Source: Streptomyces sp. NBC_00670 (GTDB taxonomy: Bacteria; Actinomycetota; Actinomycetes; Streptomycetales; Streptomycetaceae). From it: a DNA stretch of 64,000 bases. The stretch is taken from NCBI RefSeq assembly GCF_036226765.1, contig NZ_CP109017.1:2989501-3053500 (forward strand). Direction: 5' to 3'. The position numbers and the translations under genes are program-made. Position 1 is the first letter of the stretch. Each line of letters starts with the position of its first letter. Positions 63,739 through 64,000 of this stretch are shown piece by piece. The notes beneath the pieces were generated by a model. It was not told where the DNA came from and did not search any database. It worked only from the letters and a program-made list of their open reading frames with translations.

Positions 63739-64000
63739 TGGTCGCCGTGGCGACCGACACGAGCAGCACCTCCAGCAATGAGAAGCCGCGGCGGCCGCGC
63801 CGCACCCGGATGACCGGTGCGGAGCGCCGCCAGCAGCTGCTCGAGATCGGCCGCACGCTGTTCGCCGCGAAGGGGTTCGAGGGCACGTCGGTGGAGGAGA
63901 TCGCGGCGAAGGCCGGGGTGTCCAAGCCGGTGGTGTACGAGCACTTCGGCGGCAAGGAGGGCCTGTACGCGGTGGTCGTCGACCGCGAGATGCGGCGGTT
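63735..64000 (+). CDS. TetR-family regulator (C-terminus cut by window edge)
   Basis: 88 codons visible from an ATG at 63735 that overlaps the desaturase stop (ATGA); starts at 63738 and 63747 are also possible. The TetR N-terminal HTH is complete: RRQQLLEIGRTLFAAKGFEG, then TSVEEIAAKAGVSKPVVYEH followed by FGGKEGLY, typical. The ligand-binding half is outside the window. Because it is co-translated with the desaturase and a dyad-rich operator lies upstream, it probably represses this operon in response to acyl-CoA or fatty acids, as in known desaturase repressors; that is inference. Confidence 0.93.
   Translation, partial: MMVAVATDTSSTSSNEKPRRPRRTRMTGAERRQQLLEIGRTLFAAKGFEGTSVEEIAAKAGVSKPVVYEHFGGKEGLYAVVVDREMRR

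Overview
The window is high-GC actinobacterial chromosome and almost certainly Streptomyces. The evidence is the strong GC3 bias, frequent GTG starts, a UAA-decoding tRNA-Leu (bldA type), LysM/Rpf muralytic enzymes behind a c-di-AMP riboswitch, Rex-type operators at a type II NADH dehydrogenase, and the order cbs ... cfa ... bldA-ndh ... ppx-DUF501-divIC-eno-rpf-rpf-P450-mazG ... mfd ... glmU-prs-rplY-pth ... ppc-desaturase-TetR. From memory this resembles the core region around SCO3072-SCO3130 of S. coelicolor. Most of it is core chromosome; the clear mobile DNA is one nested transposon cluster at 29.15-31.83 kb.

Region by region. 0-8.7 kb: a truncated RpiR regulator, a small membrane protein with a leaderless-type promoter, cystathionine beta-synthase, an SGNH hydrolase, a thiolase, small conserved proteins and a Bax inhibitor-1 protein. 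8.8-13.3 kb: a 4-hydroxybenzoate hydroxylase, an SDR divergent from a MmyB-type regulator, and a cyclopropane fatty acid synthase. 13.4-16.8 kb: a MacB/FtsX-type ABC system. 17.2 kb: tRNA-Leu(UAA), the bldA gene. 17.4-24 kb: ndh with candidate Rex sites, a PRC-barrel/DUF2382 protein, and the ppx/gppA-DUF501-divIC-eno cluster. 24.2-28 kb: two Rpf-LysM cell-wall hydrolases, the first behind a c-di-AMP (ydaO) riboswitch, and a P450. 28.1-34.9 kb: mazG, a MITE-like element, an IS701-family IS and an IS481-family IS all stacked on one CTAG, then a SurA-like lipoprotein, a soluble Ser/Thr kinase with a TPR-like tail and a small membrane protein. 35-42.7 kb: an orphan HsdM/HsdS-like methylase with an altered catalytic motif, a secreted protein made of two tandem repeats, an HNH lipoprotein, a small antitoxin-like protein and mfd. 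43-47.6 kb: a second ABC system and a DivIVA-like coiled-coil protein. 47.8-53.1 kb: a divergent locus of deaminase, WHH-nuclease and SUKH domains. 53-64 kb: an orphan histidine kinase, tRNA-Gln, glmU, prs, rplY, pth, ppc, a desaturase and its TetR regulator.

How the parts fit. Several genes serve cell-wall growth and development (divIC, rpf genes, glmU, DivIVA-like protein, bldA). Others serve central and respiratory metabolism (eno, ppc, ndh, prs, cbs). Visible regulation includes the riboswitch, the candidate Rex sites, a tandem 15-bp operator in front of the desaturase-TetR operon, GTGA/ATGA stop-start overlaps that imply translational coupling, and strong bidirectional hairpin terminators between convergent genes. 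Two short intergenic repeat families recur at gene 3' ends.

The most unusual stretch is 47.86-53.09 kb. Two leftward genes each fuse a toxin-type enzyme domain to a SUKH immunity-type domain, and two divergent rightward genes carry the same kind of pair as separate proteins. No secretion or delivery domain is visible. I saw no in-frame TTA codon in the genes I read.
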